Origin: Gallaecimonas kandeliae
Lineage (GTDB): Bacteria > Pseudomonadota > Gammaproteobacteria > Enterobacterales > Gallaecimonadaceae
Assembly (NCBI RefSeq): GCF_030450055.1
Contig: NZ_CP118480.1
Span: 833,415 to 897,414, forward strand
Direction: 5' to 3'
DNA length: 64,000 nucleotides
Both the position numbers and the translations under genes were made by a program. Below the pieces are notes generated by a model. The model was not told where the DNA came from, ran no database searches, and was given only the letters and a program-made list of their open reading frames with translations. This document shows, one piece after another, positions 9,065-18,041 of the stretch. The stretch's first letter is position 1. Each line of letters starts with the position of its first letter.

Positions 9065-9739
9065 ATGACCTATTCCCTTGAGACCCTGTATCGCCGCCTC
9101 GGCTACAGCTTCAATGACGAAAAGCAGGTGCGCCAGGCCCTGACCCACCGCAGTGCCGGCTCCCAGCACAACGAGCGGCTGGAATACCTGGGCGACTCCA
9201 TTTTGAGCTTCGTCATTGCCGACGCCCTCTACCACCGCTTCCCCAAGGCCAACGAAGGGGACATGTCGCGGATGCGCGCCACCCTGGTCAAGGGCAAGAC
9301 GCTGGCGGAGCTGGGCGCGGAATTTGGCCTCGGCGACTTCCTGCGCCTGGGCCCGGGTGAATTGAAATCCGGGGGCTTTCGCCGCGAATCCATCCTCGCC
9401 GACGGCGTCGAGGCGCTGATCGGCGCCATCTACCTGGACTCGGACTTGGCCAGCATCCGCGACCTCATCCTCAAGTGGTATGAGAAGCGCCTGGGCGCCA
9501 TCCAGCCCGGCGTGGCCCAGAAGGATCCCAAGACCCGCCTGCAGGAACACCTGCAGGGCAAGCGCCAACCCCTGCCGCACTACCAGGTGGAAAAAGTGGA
9601 AGGGGAAGCCCACCAGCAGACCTTCACCGTTTCCTGCCTGGTGGAAGGCCTGGAAAACCCCTTTATGGGCGTAGGCTCCAGCCGCCGCAAGGCAGAGCAG
9701 GCCGCCGCCGAGCAAGCTCTGGAGCATCTCAATGACTGA
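9065..9739 (+). CDS. rnc: Ribonuclease III
   Basis: Double-strand-specific endoribonuclease that processes rRNA precursors and structured mRNAs. The catalytic signature ERLEYLGDS (residues 38-46) and the second acidic motif [13 protein letters not shown] are intact; the C-terminal part is the double-stranded-RNA-binding domain ending [17 protein letters not shown] start it at the ATG at 9065 (224 residues; E. coli 226), which has GGAAGA just upstream; a TTG 27 bases earlier lacks support. It overlaps era by eight bases. Confidence 0.98.
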   Translation: MTYSLETLYRRLGYSFNDEKQVRQALTHRSAGSQHNERLEYLGDSILSFVIADALYHRFPKANEGDMSRMRATLVKGKTLAELGAEFGLGDFLRLGPGELKSGGFRRESILADGVEALIGAIYLDSDLASIRDLILKWYEKRLGAIQPGVAQKDPKTRLQEHLQGKRQPLPHYQVEKVEGEAHQQTFTVSCLVEGLENPFMGVGSSRRKAEQAAAEQALEHLND

Positions 9740-10625
9740 ACAACGCTGCGGTTTCGTGGCCATAGTGGGCCGCCCTAACGTCGGCAAGTCCACGTTGCTG
9801 AACAAACTGCTGGGCCAGAAGGTGTCCATCACCTCCAAGAAGGCCCAGACCACCCGCCACCGCATCCTCGGCATCGACACCCAGGACCAGCTGCAGGTGA
9901 TCTACGTGGACACCCCCGGCCTGCACAAGGACGAGAAGCGCGCCATCAACCGCCTGATGAACCGCGCCGCCGCCAGCTCCCTGGGGGACGTGGAAGCGGT
10001 GATCTTCGTGGTCGAAGGCAGCCATTGGACCGACGACGACCAGATGGTGCTGGACAAGCTCAAGGCCGAGAAGAAGCCGGTGATCCTGGCCGTCAACAAG
10101 GTCGACAACGTCAAGGACAAGAACAGCCTCTTCCCGCACCTGGAATGGCTGTCCAAGCAGCATGACTTCGCCGCCATAGTGCCGATCAGCGCCGAGAAGG
10201 GCACCCAGGTGGAGGCCCTGCGCAGCGAGGTGGAAAAGCGCATCCCCGAATGCGAGCACATCTTCCCCGACGACCACATCACCGACAGATCCAGCCGCTT
10301 CATGGCCGCCGAGATCATCCGCGAGAAGCTGATGCGCAACCTCGGTGACGAGGTGCCTTATTCGGTGACGGTGGAAATCGAGCAGTTCAAGGAAGAAGAG
10401 GGCCGCTTCCACATCAACGGCCTCATCCTGGTCGAGCGGGAAGGCCAGAAGAAGATGGTCATAGGCCACAAGGGCGAGAAGCTCAAGCGTATCGGCACCG
10501 ACGCCCGCCAGGACATGCAGCGCCTCTTCAACTACCCGGTGCACCTGGAGCTGTGGGTCAAGGTCAAGTCCGGCTGGGCCGACGACGAACGGGCCCTGCG
10601 TTCCCTGGGTTACGGGGACGATTGA
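9732..10625 (+). CDS. era: GTPase Era
   Basis: Essential GTPase that binds the 3' end of 16S rRNA and times 30S maturation. G-domain motifs are present: GRPNVGKST (residues 13-21), DTPGL and NKVD. The C-terminal KH domain includes [14 protein letters not shown]. The 297-residue length matches the family. The start overlaps rnc by eight bases and its stop overlaps the recO start by one base, the usual rnc-era-recO coupling. Confidence 0.98.
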   Translation: MTEQRCGFVAIVGRPNVGKSTLLNKLLGQKVSITSKKAQTTRHRILGIDTQDQLQVIYVDTPGLHKDEKRAINRLMNRAAASSLGDVEAVIFVVEGSHWTDDDQMVLDKLKAEKKPVILAVNKVDNVKDKNSLFPHLEWLSKQHDFAAIVPISAEKGTQVEALRSEVEKRIPECEHIFPDDHITDRSSRFMAAEIIREKLMRNLGDEVPYSVTVEIEQFKEEEGRFHINGLILVEREGQKKMVIGHKGEKLKRIGTDARQDMQRLFNYPVHLELWVKVKSGWADDERALRSLGYGDD

Positions 10626-11302
10626 TGGCCCTGGCCTATGTGCTGCACCGCCGTCCCTACCTGGACGATGCGGCCCTTGCCGAACTGCTGCTGGACGACG
10701 ACAGCAGGGCCGGGGCCGTGGTGCGGGGCATGGCCGCCAAGAAGAGTCATAAGAGGGCTGCCATGCAGCCCTTTGTGCTGCTGGAACTGAGCCTGGCAGG
10801 CCAGGGGGATCTCAAGAACGCCCGCGCCATCGAGGTCAAGCGCCCCCATGGGCTGGCCGGCAACGCCCTCTACGCCGGCTTCTACATCAACGAGCTGCTG
10901 GTGCGGCTGGTGCCGAGAGGCGCGGACACCGACGGCCTCTTCGCCCTCTACCAACAGACCTTGCTGGCCCTGGCCACAGGGGAGGTGGAGCCGGTGCTGC
11001 GCCGTTTCGAACTCAGCCTCTGCCATCGCCTCGGCTATGGCATAGACTTGTGGCGTGACAGCGAAGGCAGGCCCCTGACCCCCGAAGGCCGCTACCAGTT
11101 GCAGCCGGAGCTGGGGCTGGTGGCCGACCTCAAGGGTCCCTATGCCGGCCAGCAGCTGCTGGCCATGGCCCAGGACCACTGGCAGGAGGAGGCCGTACGC
11201 CGCACCGCCAAACAATTCTGCCGCGCCCTGCTGGCCCCCTTGTTGGGGGACAAGCCATTGAAGAGCAGGGAGCTTTTCCGACTCGCAGGAGGAGTCCAAT
11301 GA
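10625..11302 (+). CDS. recO: DNA repair protein RecO
   Basis: Recombination mediator that, with RecR, loads RecA onto SSB-coated single-stranded DNA in the RecF pathway. The N-terminal OB-fold begins [11 protein letters not shown], matching the usual RecO opening, and the helical C-terminal domain follows. It is 225 residues long, slightly shorter than E. coli RecO (242). The ATG at 10625 overlaps the era stop codon (TGATG). The end overlaps pdxJ by four bases. RecO is poorly conserved, so position and N-terminal pattern carry much of the call. Confidence 0.92.
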   Translation: MALAYVLHRRPYLDDAALAELLLDDDSRAGAVVRGMAAKKSHKRAAMQPFVLLELSLAGQGDLKNARAIEVKRPHGLAGNALYAGFYINELLVRLVPRGADTDGLFALYQQTLLALATGEVEPVLRRFELSLCHRLGYGIDLWRDSEGRPLTPEGRYQLQPELGLVADLKGPYAGQQLLAMAQDHWQEEAVRRTAKQFCRALLAPLLGDKPLKSRELFRLAGGVQ

Positions 11303-12024
11303 ACCCCATCTATCTCGGCGTCAACATCGACCACATAGCGACAGTGCGTAACGCCCGCGGCAGCCAGTACCCCGACCCTGTGGAAGCGGCCTTCGTGGCC
11401 GAGCGGGCCGGCGCCGACGGCATCACGGTGCACCTGCGCGAAGACCGCCGCCACATCCGGGACCGCGACGTCTTCCTCTTGAAAGACACCATCCAGACCC
11501 GCATGAACCTGGAGATGGCCGTCACCGAGGAGATGCTGGGCATCGCCGAAAAGGTACGCCCCGCCTTCGTCTGCCTGGTGCCCGAGAAGCGCGAGGAGCT
11601 GACCACCGAAGGCGGCCTGGACGTGGCCGGCCAGCTGCCCCGCATCAAGGCCGCCTGTGAGCGCATGGCCAACCTCGGCATAGCGGTGTCGCTGTTCATC
11701 GACGCCGACCCGCGCCAGATAGAGGCGGCCGCTCAGTGCCAGGCCCCTTATATCGAGATCCACACCGGCCACTACGCCGAGAGCCACGGCCGGGCCCAGC
11801 TCAAGGAGCTGGAGCGGATCCGCGCCGGCGTCGAGCTGGCCTTTAATGCCGGCATCATCGTCAACGCCGGCCACGGCCTGCACTACCACAACGTCCAGCC
11901 CATCGCCGCCATGCCGCAGATCCACGAGCTCAACATCGGCCACGCCCTCATCGCCCGGGCCCTGTTCGACGGCCTGGACAAGGCGGTGCGCGACATGAAG
12001 GCGCTGATGGTGGCCGCCAGGTGA
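11299..12024 (+). CDS. pdxJ: Pyridoxine 5'-phosphate synthase
   Basis: Condenses 1-deoxyxylulose 5-phosphate with aminoacetone 3-phosphate to form pyridoxine 5'-phosphate, the last ring-forming step of vitamin B6 synthesis. The 241-residue TIM-barrel opens with [16 protein letters not shown] and contains [33 protein letters not shown] and [10 protein letters not shown], all family signatures. It overlaps recO and acpS by four bases each, the conserved pdxJ-acpS order. Confidence 0.98.
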   Translation: MNPIYLGVNIDHIATVRNARGSQYPDPVEAAFVAERAGADGITVHLREDRRHIRDRDVFLLKDTIQTRMNLEMAVTEEMLGIAEKVRPAFVCLVPEKREELTTEGGLDVAGQLPRIKAACERMANLGIAVSLFIDADPRQIEAAAQCQAPYIEIHTGHYAESHGRAQLKELERIRAGVELAFNAGIIVNAGHGLHYHNVQPIAAMPQIHELNIGHALIARALFDGLDKAVRDMKALMVAAR

Positions 12025-12386
12025 TCCTCGGCCTCGGCAACGACCTGGTCCGCATAGAGCGCTTCGGCAAGGCCGCCGCCGGCTTTGCCAAGCGGGTGCT
12101 GACCCCGGCGGAGCTGGCCCAGTTTGAGCACAGGGGCAAGCCCCTGTCCTTCCTCGCCAAGCGCTGGGCCGCCAAGGAAGCGGCGGCCAAGGCGCTGGGC
12201 ACCGGCATAGCCGACGGCGTCACCTTCCAGGACTTCGAGATAAGCAACAACGGCGCCGGCAAGCCCTCCCTGGCCCTGTCCGGCCGGGCCCTGGAGCTGG
12301 CCAAGGCCATGGGCGTGACGCACTGCCACCTGGCGCTGTCCGACGAACGGGACTACGCCATGGCGACGGTTATCCTCGAATCCTGA
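12021..12386 (+). CDS. acpS: Holo-[acyl-carrier-protein] synthase
   Basis: Transfers the 4'-phosphopantetheine arm from CoA to acyl carrier protein. Both magnesium-binding motifs are present: [12 protein letters not shown] near the N-terminus and [19 protein letters not shown] around residues 48-66. It is 121 residues (E. coli 126) with a GTG start overlapping the pdxJ stop (GTGA). It ends the long forward run that began at lepA. Confidence 0.97.
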   Translation: MILGLGNDLVRIERFGKAAAGFAKRVLTPAELAQFEHRGKPLSFLAKRWAAKEAAAKALGTGIADGVTFQDFEISNNGAGKPSLALSGRALELAKAMGVTHCHLALSDERDYAMATVILES

Positions 12387-12445
12387 CTGGTGTCACTGCG
12401 GTTACGATCTGGGTTTTCCAGCCAGCCATGCAACCATGACCATTG

Positions 12446-12700
12446 CCTTTAAATGCCGGGTCCCGCCCCGGCAGGCGGGTTACTTTCTCTCTGTGCAAGA
12501 GAAAGGACGGGGCCACCAAGGCCAAAGAGTGCACCCCCGGTTCCGCCGCCGCTTCGCGGTACCCTCACCTCCGTTCGTTTGCCGCAGACCGCTTCGTACG
12601 CGGGTCCAACCACGTACTCAGCTCTCTCGGCATCCCTGCCTCGAGCCTGCTCCCACTCTCTGCGGCTCGGCGGCTCCAAGGGGGAAGGGGTCTTTTGCTT
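12446..12700 (+). repeat. Dispersed hairpin repeat, copy A
   Basis: The 400-base gap between acpS and uppP holds no convincing gene. It carries CCTTTAAATGCCGG (12446-12459), also found at 18527-18540, followed by a GC-rich arm and a hairpin in which CTTTCTCT pairs with AGAGAAAG. The rest, with CACGTACTCAG and CATCCCTGCCTCG, resembles copies B and C in order and motif but is diverged. The right edge is approximate. Confidence 0.6.
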
Positions 12701-12744
12701 CATCAACATCGGGCTGGAGTAAGATCCTGTGATTTCATCCAGCC

Positions 12745-12780
12745 ACTAAAAAAGGGGCCTTGCGGCCCCTTTTTTAGTGG
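12745..12780. terminator. Bidirectional terminator between acpS and uppP
   Basis: A perfect 16-base stem (CACTAAAAAAGGGGCC with its complement) around a TTGC loop. The A-run on one side and T-run on the other make it work for both strands. It serves the convergent acpS and uppP transcripts. Confidence 0.9.
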
Positions 12781-12786
12781 GATTGT

Positions 12787-13617
12787 TTAAGGCTGGGCCG
12801 TGCTCCAGTCCACCCAGTTCAGCTGCCAGCTGAGCAGGATCAGGGCGCCGAAGCCGATGCGGTACCAGGCGAAGACGGCGTAGCTGTGGTTGCCGATGAA
12901 TTTCAGCAGCGCCTTCACCGCTATCATGGCGAAGATGAAGGAGAACAGGAAACCCAGGGCGAAGACCGGCAGGTCGCTCATCTGGAAGAGGTGGCGGTAC
13001 TTGTAGGCCGAGTAGACGGCGGCGCCGGTCATGGTGGGCATGGCCAGGAAGAAGGAGAACTCGGTCGCTGCCTTGCGGGACATGCCGAACAGCAGGCCGC
13101 CGATGATGGTGGAGCCGGAGCGGGAGGTGCCGGGGATCAGCGCCAGGCACTGGGCCAGGCCGACCTTGAGGGCCTGCTGCCAGGTCATGTCGTCGACGCT
13201 GTGGGCGCTGATCTTATGGTCGCGCTTCTCGGCCCAGAGCATCACGAAGCCGCCGATCACCAGGGCGGTGGCGACGGTAATGGGGTTGAACAGGTACTTG
13301 TGGATGTCGTCGGCGAAGGCCAGGCCCAGGATCACGGCCGGGAAGAAGGCCACCAGCAGGTTGGCGGTAAAGCGCTGGGCCGGCTTGCGGGTCGGCAGGC
13401 CCGTGATGACGCTCAGCACAGTCACTCTGTATTCCCAGATCACCGCCAGTATGGCGCCAAGCTGGATGATGATGTTGAAGGCCATGGCCCTGTCGCCGGT
13501 GAAGTCGATGAGGTCGGCGACGATGATCTGGTGCCCTGTGCTGGAGATGGGCAGGAACTCCGTCACCCCTTCCACCAGACCCAGGATAAATGCCTGAAAG
13601 GCAACCCACAGTTCCAT
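12787..13617 (-). CDS. uppP: Undecaprenyl-diphosphatase UppP (BacA)
   Basis: Integral membrane phosphatase that recycles the undecaprenyl carrier for peptidoglycan and O-antigen synthesis and gives some bacitracin tolerance. Family motifs are intact: [16 protein letters not shown] (residues 17-32) and [10 protein letters not shown] in the second half, on either side of several hydrophobic helices. I start it at the ATG at 13617 (276 residues), which has AGGAG five bases upstream, rather than 21 bases earlier. A sigma-E-type promoter lies about 70 bases upstream, consistent with bacA belonging to the E. coli sigma-E regulon. Confidence 0.97.
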   Translation of the reverse strand: MELWVAFQAFILGLVEGVTEFLPISSTGHQIIVADLIDFTGDRAMAFNIIIQLGAILAVIWEYRVTVLSVITGLPTRKPAQRFTANLLVAFFPAVILGLAFADDIHKYLFNPITVATALVIGGFVMLWAEKRDHKISAHSVDDMTWQQALKVGLAQCLALIPGTSRSGSTIIGGLLFGMSRKAATEFSFFLAMPTMTGAAVYSAYKYRHLFQMSDLPVFALGFLFSFIFAMIAVKALLKFIGNHSYAVFAWYRIGFGALILLSWQLNWVDWSTAQP

Positions 13618-13684
13618 CCGTACTCCTAAGGCGGACAAGCCGCTGCTGTCATAGTTCTTGTTGCCCGCGGTTTGGGGCCCAGTG

Positions 13685-13711
13685 TTAGAGCGCAGATGCT
13701 AACAAAGTTTC
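13685..13711 (-). promoter_or_regulatory. Sigma-E type promoter upstream of uppP
   Basis: On the minus strand GAAACTT (13711-13705), a 15-base spacer and TCTAA (13689-13685) match the sigma-E consensus (GGAACTT / TCTAA) at 11 of 12 positions. Transcription would begin about 60 bases before the uppP ATG. Confidence 0.6.
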
Positions 13712-13969
13712 GGGATTTTTTTACCTTCAGGATGGCCTTATCGAGGGATTTTTTTCCCGCTGTCTTGGCTGAGGTTCAGCCAGTGGCGCCGGATCGGCTT
13801 GATACCGCTGGCCAGGCCGTCGCCAGCAGCCAAGGCGTCGCCGGGCCTGGGATGGGATCTGGATCATGGATGCAACACCCAAGCCGCTGGAGTGCCCAAC
13901 TAAGGTTCCTTTCCTGCCCAGGGGAGGTTATAGCTAGGGTCTGAAGTGCTTTACCGAGGTGTACTGGTG
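13712..13969. other. Non-coding stretch between uppP promoter and the next gene
   Basis: No supported gene. GGGATTTTTTT occurs twice in direct orientation (near 13712 and 13744). No clear promoter for the downstream forward gene could be identified. Confidence 0.4.
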
Positions 13970-14812
13970 ATGAAGGCTGTTGCCGTCCTGTTGCTGTTCC
14001 TGCTGAGCGCCGGGCCCAAGGCCTCGGCCGAGGAAACCGTGAAATGGGGCGTCTTCGACTGGCCGCCCATGCACATAGTGGCGGGGCCCGAAAAAGGGCA
14101 GGGCACCTTCGACAAGGTGATGCAGCACTTCCAGCAGCGGCTGCCCGGCTACCAGCACCAAGTGGTGGTGGCCAACACCAGGCGCTTCTGGGATTACCTC
14201 AAGAGCGGCGAGCACTTCTGCTACGTGGGCTCTGTCCAGACCCCGGCCCGTGAGCGTTTCGCCTATTTCTCCCTGCCCGACGGCCTGGTGCTGTCCAACC
14301 ATGTGGTGATGCTAAAGGACAGGGCGGCGGCCCTGGGCTTGGCCGGTCCCTTGTCCCTGGCGACCTTGCTGGACAACCCCCAGCTCAAGGGCGGCATCAT
14401 CAGCCAGCGCTCCTACGGCAAGGAGCTGGACGCCGTGCTCCGCGACCATCCCAAGGCCAATCTCTACGCCCAGAGCGGCGGCGATCTGGGCCTGTCCCTG
14501 TTCCGCATGCTCGAAGCCGGCCGCCTCGACTACATCATCGAGTACCCCCATGTGGCGGCCTATTTCGAGCGACTGCTGGGCAAGGAAGGCAGCACCCTCA
14601 GCCTGGCGGCCAGCGAAGCCCCGCCCATCCAGGTGGTGCATGTGGCCTGCCCCAAGACGGCCTGGGGGCAGCAGATGATCGCGCGTATCGACGCCATCAT
14701 CCTGGCCGACCGCGGCAGCGAGGCCTACCGGCGCATGCTGGAAACCTGGTTGACCCCGGACGAGCAGCAGGTGGTCCGCCAGGCCTACGACGAGGTCTTT
14801 ATCAAGGAGTGA
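13970..14812 (+). CDS. Periplasmic solute-binding-like protein (TIGR02285-type)
   Basis: A 280-residue protein with a clear signal peptide (hydrophobic core about 3-14, likely cleavage after ASA near residue 20). The mature part begins TVKWGVFDWPPMHI, a pattern common in stand-alone periplasmic binding proteins related to the amino-acid-binding family SBP_bac_3. It also carries YVGSVQTPARERFAYFS and ends in a helical tail (RMLETWLTP). No permease or ATPase gene is adjacent, so transport is not shown; proteins of this kind may sense rather than import. I chose the ATG at 13970 because a GTG 24 bases earlier would spoil the signal peptide. The ligand is unknown. Confidence 0.75.
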   Translation: MKAVAVLLLFLLSAGPKASAEETVKWGVFDWPPMHIVAGPEKGQGTFDKVMQHFQQRLPGYQHQVVVANTRRFWDYLKSGEHFCYVGSVQTPARERFAYFSLPDGLVLSNHVVMLKDRAAALGLAGPLSLATLLDNPQLKGGIISQRSYGKELDAVLRDHPKANLYAQSGGDLGLSLFRMLEAGRLDYIIEYPHVAAYFERLLGKEGSTLSLAASEAPPIQVVHVACPKTAWGQQMIARIDAIILADRGSEAYRRMLETWLTPDEQQVVRQAYDEVFIKE

Positions 14813-14834
14813 TATCTGAAGTGAAAATACGGAT

Positions 14835-15014
14835 TCAGTCGGGATCCTCTAGCTTAGCGCATTGGTGGCCTAGATAGGCGTTGTAGGAAAATGAAATGAT
14901 GAAAACGAGATAGAAAATTTCGCTCCTAAAGTGAGAGCCCATCCCAAACCAAAGCAACACTGCCACGAGATAAATGCCTACATAAAGTGCCGTGCCTAAA
15001 AACTTCCTACTCAT
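14835..15014 (-). CDS. Small two-helix membrane protein, last gene of low-GC operon
   Basis: A 59-residue frame starting at ATG 15014, which overlaps the stop of the preceding gene as ATGA. The predicted protein begins MSRKFLGTALYVG and consists of two hydrophobic stretches (about 6-25 and 32-48) joined by a short polar turn, then a charged tail ending KLEDPD. I do not recognise a family. The four-base overlap, the same low GC as its neighbours and the clean membrane topology argue that it is real. It may partner the secreted protein encoded just upstream. Function unknown. Confidence 0.6.
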   Translation of the reverse strand: MSRKFLGTALYVGIYLVAVLLWFGMGSHFRSEIFYLVFIISFSYNAYLGHQCAKLEDPD

Positions 15015-15565
15015 GGACTACAACTTTCGACTAATGCCTGAGTGACGGCCTTGAAATCTTGACCGTTCACTGTGATTTTTCCTGGCTTCTCTGGAATGTA
15101 GTAAGTGCGGTAGATAGTCAGCCCTTGCTTATCTTTTTTCCCCATTAGGCTGTACCCATCCTTGCCAAAGGAAGAGCCCGTAGTAAAGAAAACGACTTCC
15201 CCATCCTTGTATTTTAAGTAGTTTGGGGCGTCGACATGACTTGTTACCTTTTCCTGCAATAAAGCCCTTTTTGTATTGGTATAGAGCTTTTTGGCCAGTT
15301 GATGAATATCTTCGTTAACATGGATACCGTGAAGTAGTGGGCTTTTACTTGGTAAGTGATTGAAAATATATACCACTGCTGTCCAATACCCTCCCTTGTA
15401 GGTAAAGCTGTAGTTGAACTTGTCCACGTTATCGATACGACTGTGGCTTACATAGGCATCATCAAAGGATAGGCTATTGACAGTACAGGCTAACTCATTG
15501 GCTTCAGCCCAAGGGATATAGACCAGAGAGACTAGCGCTATCATGACAGCATTAGCCATTTTCAT
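15011..15565 (-). CDS. Secreted protein of unknown function
   Basis: A 184-residue protein with a signal peptide (MKMANAVMIALVSLVYIPWAEA, split by a likely cleavage after AEA near residue 22). The mature domain has one cysteine near its start (ELACTV) and one near its end (VESCSP), which may form a disulfide. It is rich in aromatic and beta-forming residues (YSFTYKGGYWTAVVYIF). No enzyme motif is recognised. It begins inside the preceding small membrane-protein gene (14-base overlap, ribosome site AGGAGG) and overlaps the next one by four bases. GC is visibly lower than the flanks (a sample line at 15301-15360 has 23 G/C of 60). Confidence 0.7.
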   Translation of the reverse strand: MKMANAVMIALVSLVYIPWAEANELACTVNSLSFDDAYVSHSRIDNVDKFNYSFTYKGGYWTAVVYIFNHLPSKSPLLHGIHVNEDIHQLAKKLYTNTKRALLQEKVTSHVDAPNYLKYKDGEVVFFTTGSSFGKDGYSLMGKKDKQGLTIYRTYYIPEKPGKITVNGQDFKAVTQALVESCSP

Positions 15566-15749
15566 GGTTCTTACCCTCCTTTAGCTTGGCATAGCGATGT
15601 CGAAGATATAGGCCTTGACTGAAGACGACAGGTATTAGCACGAAGAATATGTTCTCCTGCAACCTAGGACTGGCAGTTTCCCACCGCCATATGACGGCGG
15701 AAAAAATGCCAAGGTAGACAATAAGGTTGATAATTCTTGCTCGTGTCAT
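15552..15749 (-). CDS. Small two-helix membrane protein, second gene of low-GC operon
   Basis: A 65-residue protein with two hydrophobic segments (about 6-21 and 33-47) and a basic C-terminal tail (RHRYAKLKEGKNHENG). Its ATG overlaps the stop of the preceding gene by one base (TAATG), so it is almost certainly translated by coupling. Topology resembles the last gene of the operon, which suggests two related small membrane partners on either side of the secreted protein. No family recognised. Confidence 0.65.
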   Translation of the reverse strand: MTRARIINLIVYLGIFSAVIWRWETASPRLQENIFFVLIPVVFSQGLYLRHRYAKLKEGKNHENG

Positions 15750-16300
15750 TAGTAAAAGGAAGAGCCTTTAAGTTGCGAACGTCGGTCTTTCTCTTCTCTG
15801 ATCTCATTGAGGTGGCTCTTGTTAGCCGCAATAGCAACCCAAATGACCAGTGTCGCTATGCCTCCCCTTGTAACCTTTCGCTGTTTCCATAAAGTTTGAA
15901 GGAAATCTTTTGCGCCAAGTGCCGACACGCTGATACCTAGATAGGACGCATAGTCATCAATGGTGCTGTGAAAGGCCTCTTCTTCAAGTAGCTCTTTATT
16001 GGTCAAAGACCACATTCCCCATTGTGGGTTGACGAAAGTGGTATCCAAGGCCCTGGTGATAAGGATACCTGTCAATTGCCTATTGGGAAGTGCTCGGATC
16101 AATGCCATGGCTTCTTGACGTTGTGCTTGGCCGAGATGGCGATACAGTATGGTGGCGCAGATAGCATCAATGGCTTCTGGGCCACTACTTTCAATCACTG
16201 GTTGGGGAATGCTGATAATTTTAGCCAACTCACGCAGTTGTCCTTTGGCGTCAGTCGGCAGGTGATAGGGTAAGTCGGCTATTTTAGGCAGGCTCGGCAT
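15749..16300 (-). CDS. Unknown protein with C-terminal membrane helix, first gene of low-GC operon
   Basis: A 183-residue protein started at ATG 16300, which has AAGGAG six bases upstream; an ATG 21 bases earlier has no such site. The N-terminal two thirds look soluble and helical (segments such as EAIDAICATILYRHLGQAQR and DDYASYLGISVSAL). A single hydrophobic segment GGIATLVIWVAIAANKSHL lies near residues 144-162, followed by a charged tail. I recognise no domain. It leads a four-gene, tightly overlapping minus-strand operon of low GC between two high-GC genes, which points to horizontal acquisition. Confidence 0.65.
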   Translation of the reverse strand: MPSLPKIADLPYHLPTDAKGQLRELAKIISIPQPVIESSGPEAIDAICATILYRHLGQAQRQEAMALIRALPNRQLTGILITRALDTTFVNPQWGMWSLTNKELLEEEAFHSTIDDYASYLGISVSALGAKDFLQTLWKQRKVTRGGIATLVIWVAIAANKSHLNEIREEKDRRSQLKGSSFY

Positions 16301-16471
16301 GAGGATCTCCTTATCTCTCAATCATCTTTCAAGGTCAGGCTAGCATAGCTGCTTAGAAATGCTGTAGGACAAATAAATTTAAGAAGTAACTTACTAATCA
16401 AGTGGTAATGTTTTCTGGTGATGCGGACGCCATAGGGGATTGAGGTCCATTGTTAAAGTTCAGCGCGCCAT

Positions 16472-17011
16472 TCAGCTTTCCAGCAGTGCCTGGTGCGGCC
16501 CGGCCCAGCGCGCCAGCTCGGTGAAGCCGGGCAGGTCCTGCACCTTGGCCCGGCAGTAGGCCAGCAGCTGAGTGTCGTCCAGGCTGAGGTCGATGGGGAA
16601 GCGGCAGGGCTGGCTGACATGCCAGGGGGTGGGGCAGTAGATCTCCAGGCGGTTGCCTTCGGGGTCCAGGAAGTAGAGGGACCAGCTGTTGCCGTGGGAG
16701 ACGGCGCTGAAGGCCTGGCCGGCGGCCACCAGGCCGCCGTGGTACTGGCGGAGCTGGGCCAGGGAGTCGACCCTGAAGGCGATATGGTCGAGGGGGCTGT
16801 CGGCGCCCCTGGTCCCGGCCCCCGGGCTCAGCACTATCTGGTGGTGCTCGTCGGGGTGCCGGCTCAGGAACACCATGCCGTTGCCCCTGTCGGTGACCAC
16901 CAGCCCAAGCACCAGGCGGTAGAAGGCCTCCATGGCGTCGATGTCGGTGGCCAGCAGTTCGATATGGCCGAGGCGCAATGTGGGCAGGGGGGCAGTGCCG
17001 GTCTGGGTCAT
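16472..17011 (-). CDS. VOC-family (glyoxalase/extradiol dioxygenase-like) protein
   Basis: A 179-residue protein with one vicinal-oxygen-chelate module pair. Likely metal ligands are the His in LGHIELLA (about residue 16), the His in LDHIAFRV and the Glu in NRLEIYCPTPWH. The wording YFLDPEGNRLEIY is typical of the catechol-2,3-dioxygenase-like branch, so ring cleavage, glyoxalase or resistance activity are all possible. The last 45 residues are an extra helical tail. It is divergent from a LysR regulator 104 bases away, the usual sign that the regulator controls it. The substrate cannot be told from sequence. Confidence 0.8.
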   Translation of the reverse strand: MTQTGTAPLPTLRLGHIELLATDIDAMEAFYRLVLGLVVTDRGNGMVFLSRHPDEHHQIVLSPGAGTRGADSPLDHIAFRVDSLAQLRQYHGGLVAAGQAFSAVSHGNSWSLYFLDPEGNRLEIYCPTPWHVSQPCRFPIDLSLDDTQLLAYCRAKVQDLPGFTELARWAGPHQALLES

Positions 17012-17115
17012 CCCTTGGTCCTTGTTGATCTGGGAGGCCCCACTCTAGGGACCTTGAGTGGATTTGACAATAAGGTACTATTCCAACTCACTGAACCAAT
17101 AACTTTGACAAAGCC

Positions 17116-18027
17116 ATGACCCTTTCCTTCGAACAGCTGAAGAACATGATGGTCTTCTCGGCCGTGGTCAAGGCGGGCAGCTTTGCCGAGGCGGCCAGGC
17201 AGCTGGGCCTGTCCAGGGCCGTGGTCAGCTACCACGTCAAGCGCCTGGAGGCGCAGCTGGCGGTGCGGCTGCTGAACAGGACCACCCGTTCCCTGAGCCT
17301 CACCGAGGTGGGGACGCAGTTCTTCGAGAGCTGCCAGCGCATCGCCGAGGAGGCGGATCTGGCCCAGTGGCGGCTGGAGCAGCTGCGCGACGAGCCCCAG
17401 GGGCAGCTTCGCCTCTCGGCCCCCACCCACCTCGGCAGCGACTTCATAGTGCCGGCCCTCAGCGAGTTCCGCCGCCGCTACCCGAAGATCGGCATCACCT
17501 TTTCGCTGACCGACGAGGTGCTGGATCTGGTGGAGCAGGGCCTGGACCTGGCCATTCGCGGCACCCAGGGGCAGCTGCCGGACTCCAGCCTCATCGCCAC
17601 CCCCCTCACGGAGCTGCGCCCCATCATCTGCGCCTCCCCTGCCTATCTTGCCCGCCACGGCCAGCCCCGCACCCCCGACGATCTCGAAGGGCACCAGTGG
17701 GTGCTCTACAAGCGGACGTCGCCCCAGCTGCTCCTGGAGAAGGGGGGCCGCCAGTGGCGTATCAAGATGAGCGGCATGGTGGAAACCGACAACGCCGCGG
17801 CCCGCACCGCCTTCGTCCTGGCCGGCGAAGGCCTGGGCCGCCTGCCCGGTTATGTGGTCAGGGAGCAGTTGGCCAGGGGCGAGTTGGTGGAGCTGCTGCC
17901 GGACTACCGCCTGCCCGTTATCCAGATCTACGCCGTCTACCCGCCTGGGGCCACCCAGTCGCGCAAGTTGGCGGCGCTGGTGGCCTTCTTGAAAGGGTAT
18001 TTCGCGACGCGCTATCCGGCGATTTGA
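17116..18027 (+). CDS. LysR-family transcriptional regulator
   Basis: A 303-residue LysR regulator. The N-terminal winged helix-turn-helix (about 5-64) reads FSAVVKAGSFAEAARQLGLS followed by VSYHVKRLEAQLAVRLLNRTTR. The C-terminal effector-binding domain (about 92-298) is complete, with the CrgA-like phrases LDLAIRGTQGQLPDSSL and GEGLGRLPGYVV. It is divergent from the VOC gene, which it probably regulates. Two direct TTTGACAA repeats (17063-17070 and 17104-17111) lie in the shared intergenic region. No strong ribosome site precedes the ATG. Confidence 0.9.
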   Translation: MTLSFEQLKNMMVFSAVVKAGSFAEAARQLGLSRAVVSYHVKRLEAQLAVRLLNRTTRSLSLTEVGTQFFESCQRIAEEADLAQWRLEQLRDEPQGQLRLSAPTHLGSDFIVPALSEFRRRYPKIGITFSLTDEVLDLVEQGLDLAIRGTQGQLPDSSLIATPLTELRPIICASPAYLARHGQPRTPDDLEGHQWVLYKRTSPQLLLEKGGRQWRIKMSGMVETDNAAARTAFVLAGEGLGRLPGYVVREQLARGELVELLPDYRLPVIQIYAVYPPGATQSRKLAALVAFLKGYFATRYPAI

Positions 18028-18041
18028 GGGGGCGGTTGAAT

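Noticed and set aside
12436-12790. Several overlapping open frames of 85-115 codons between acpS and uppP
   Set aside because: They lie in the hairpin repeat, in conflicting frames, with no ribosome sites; similar frames recur in copy B only because the DNA repeats.
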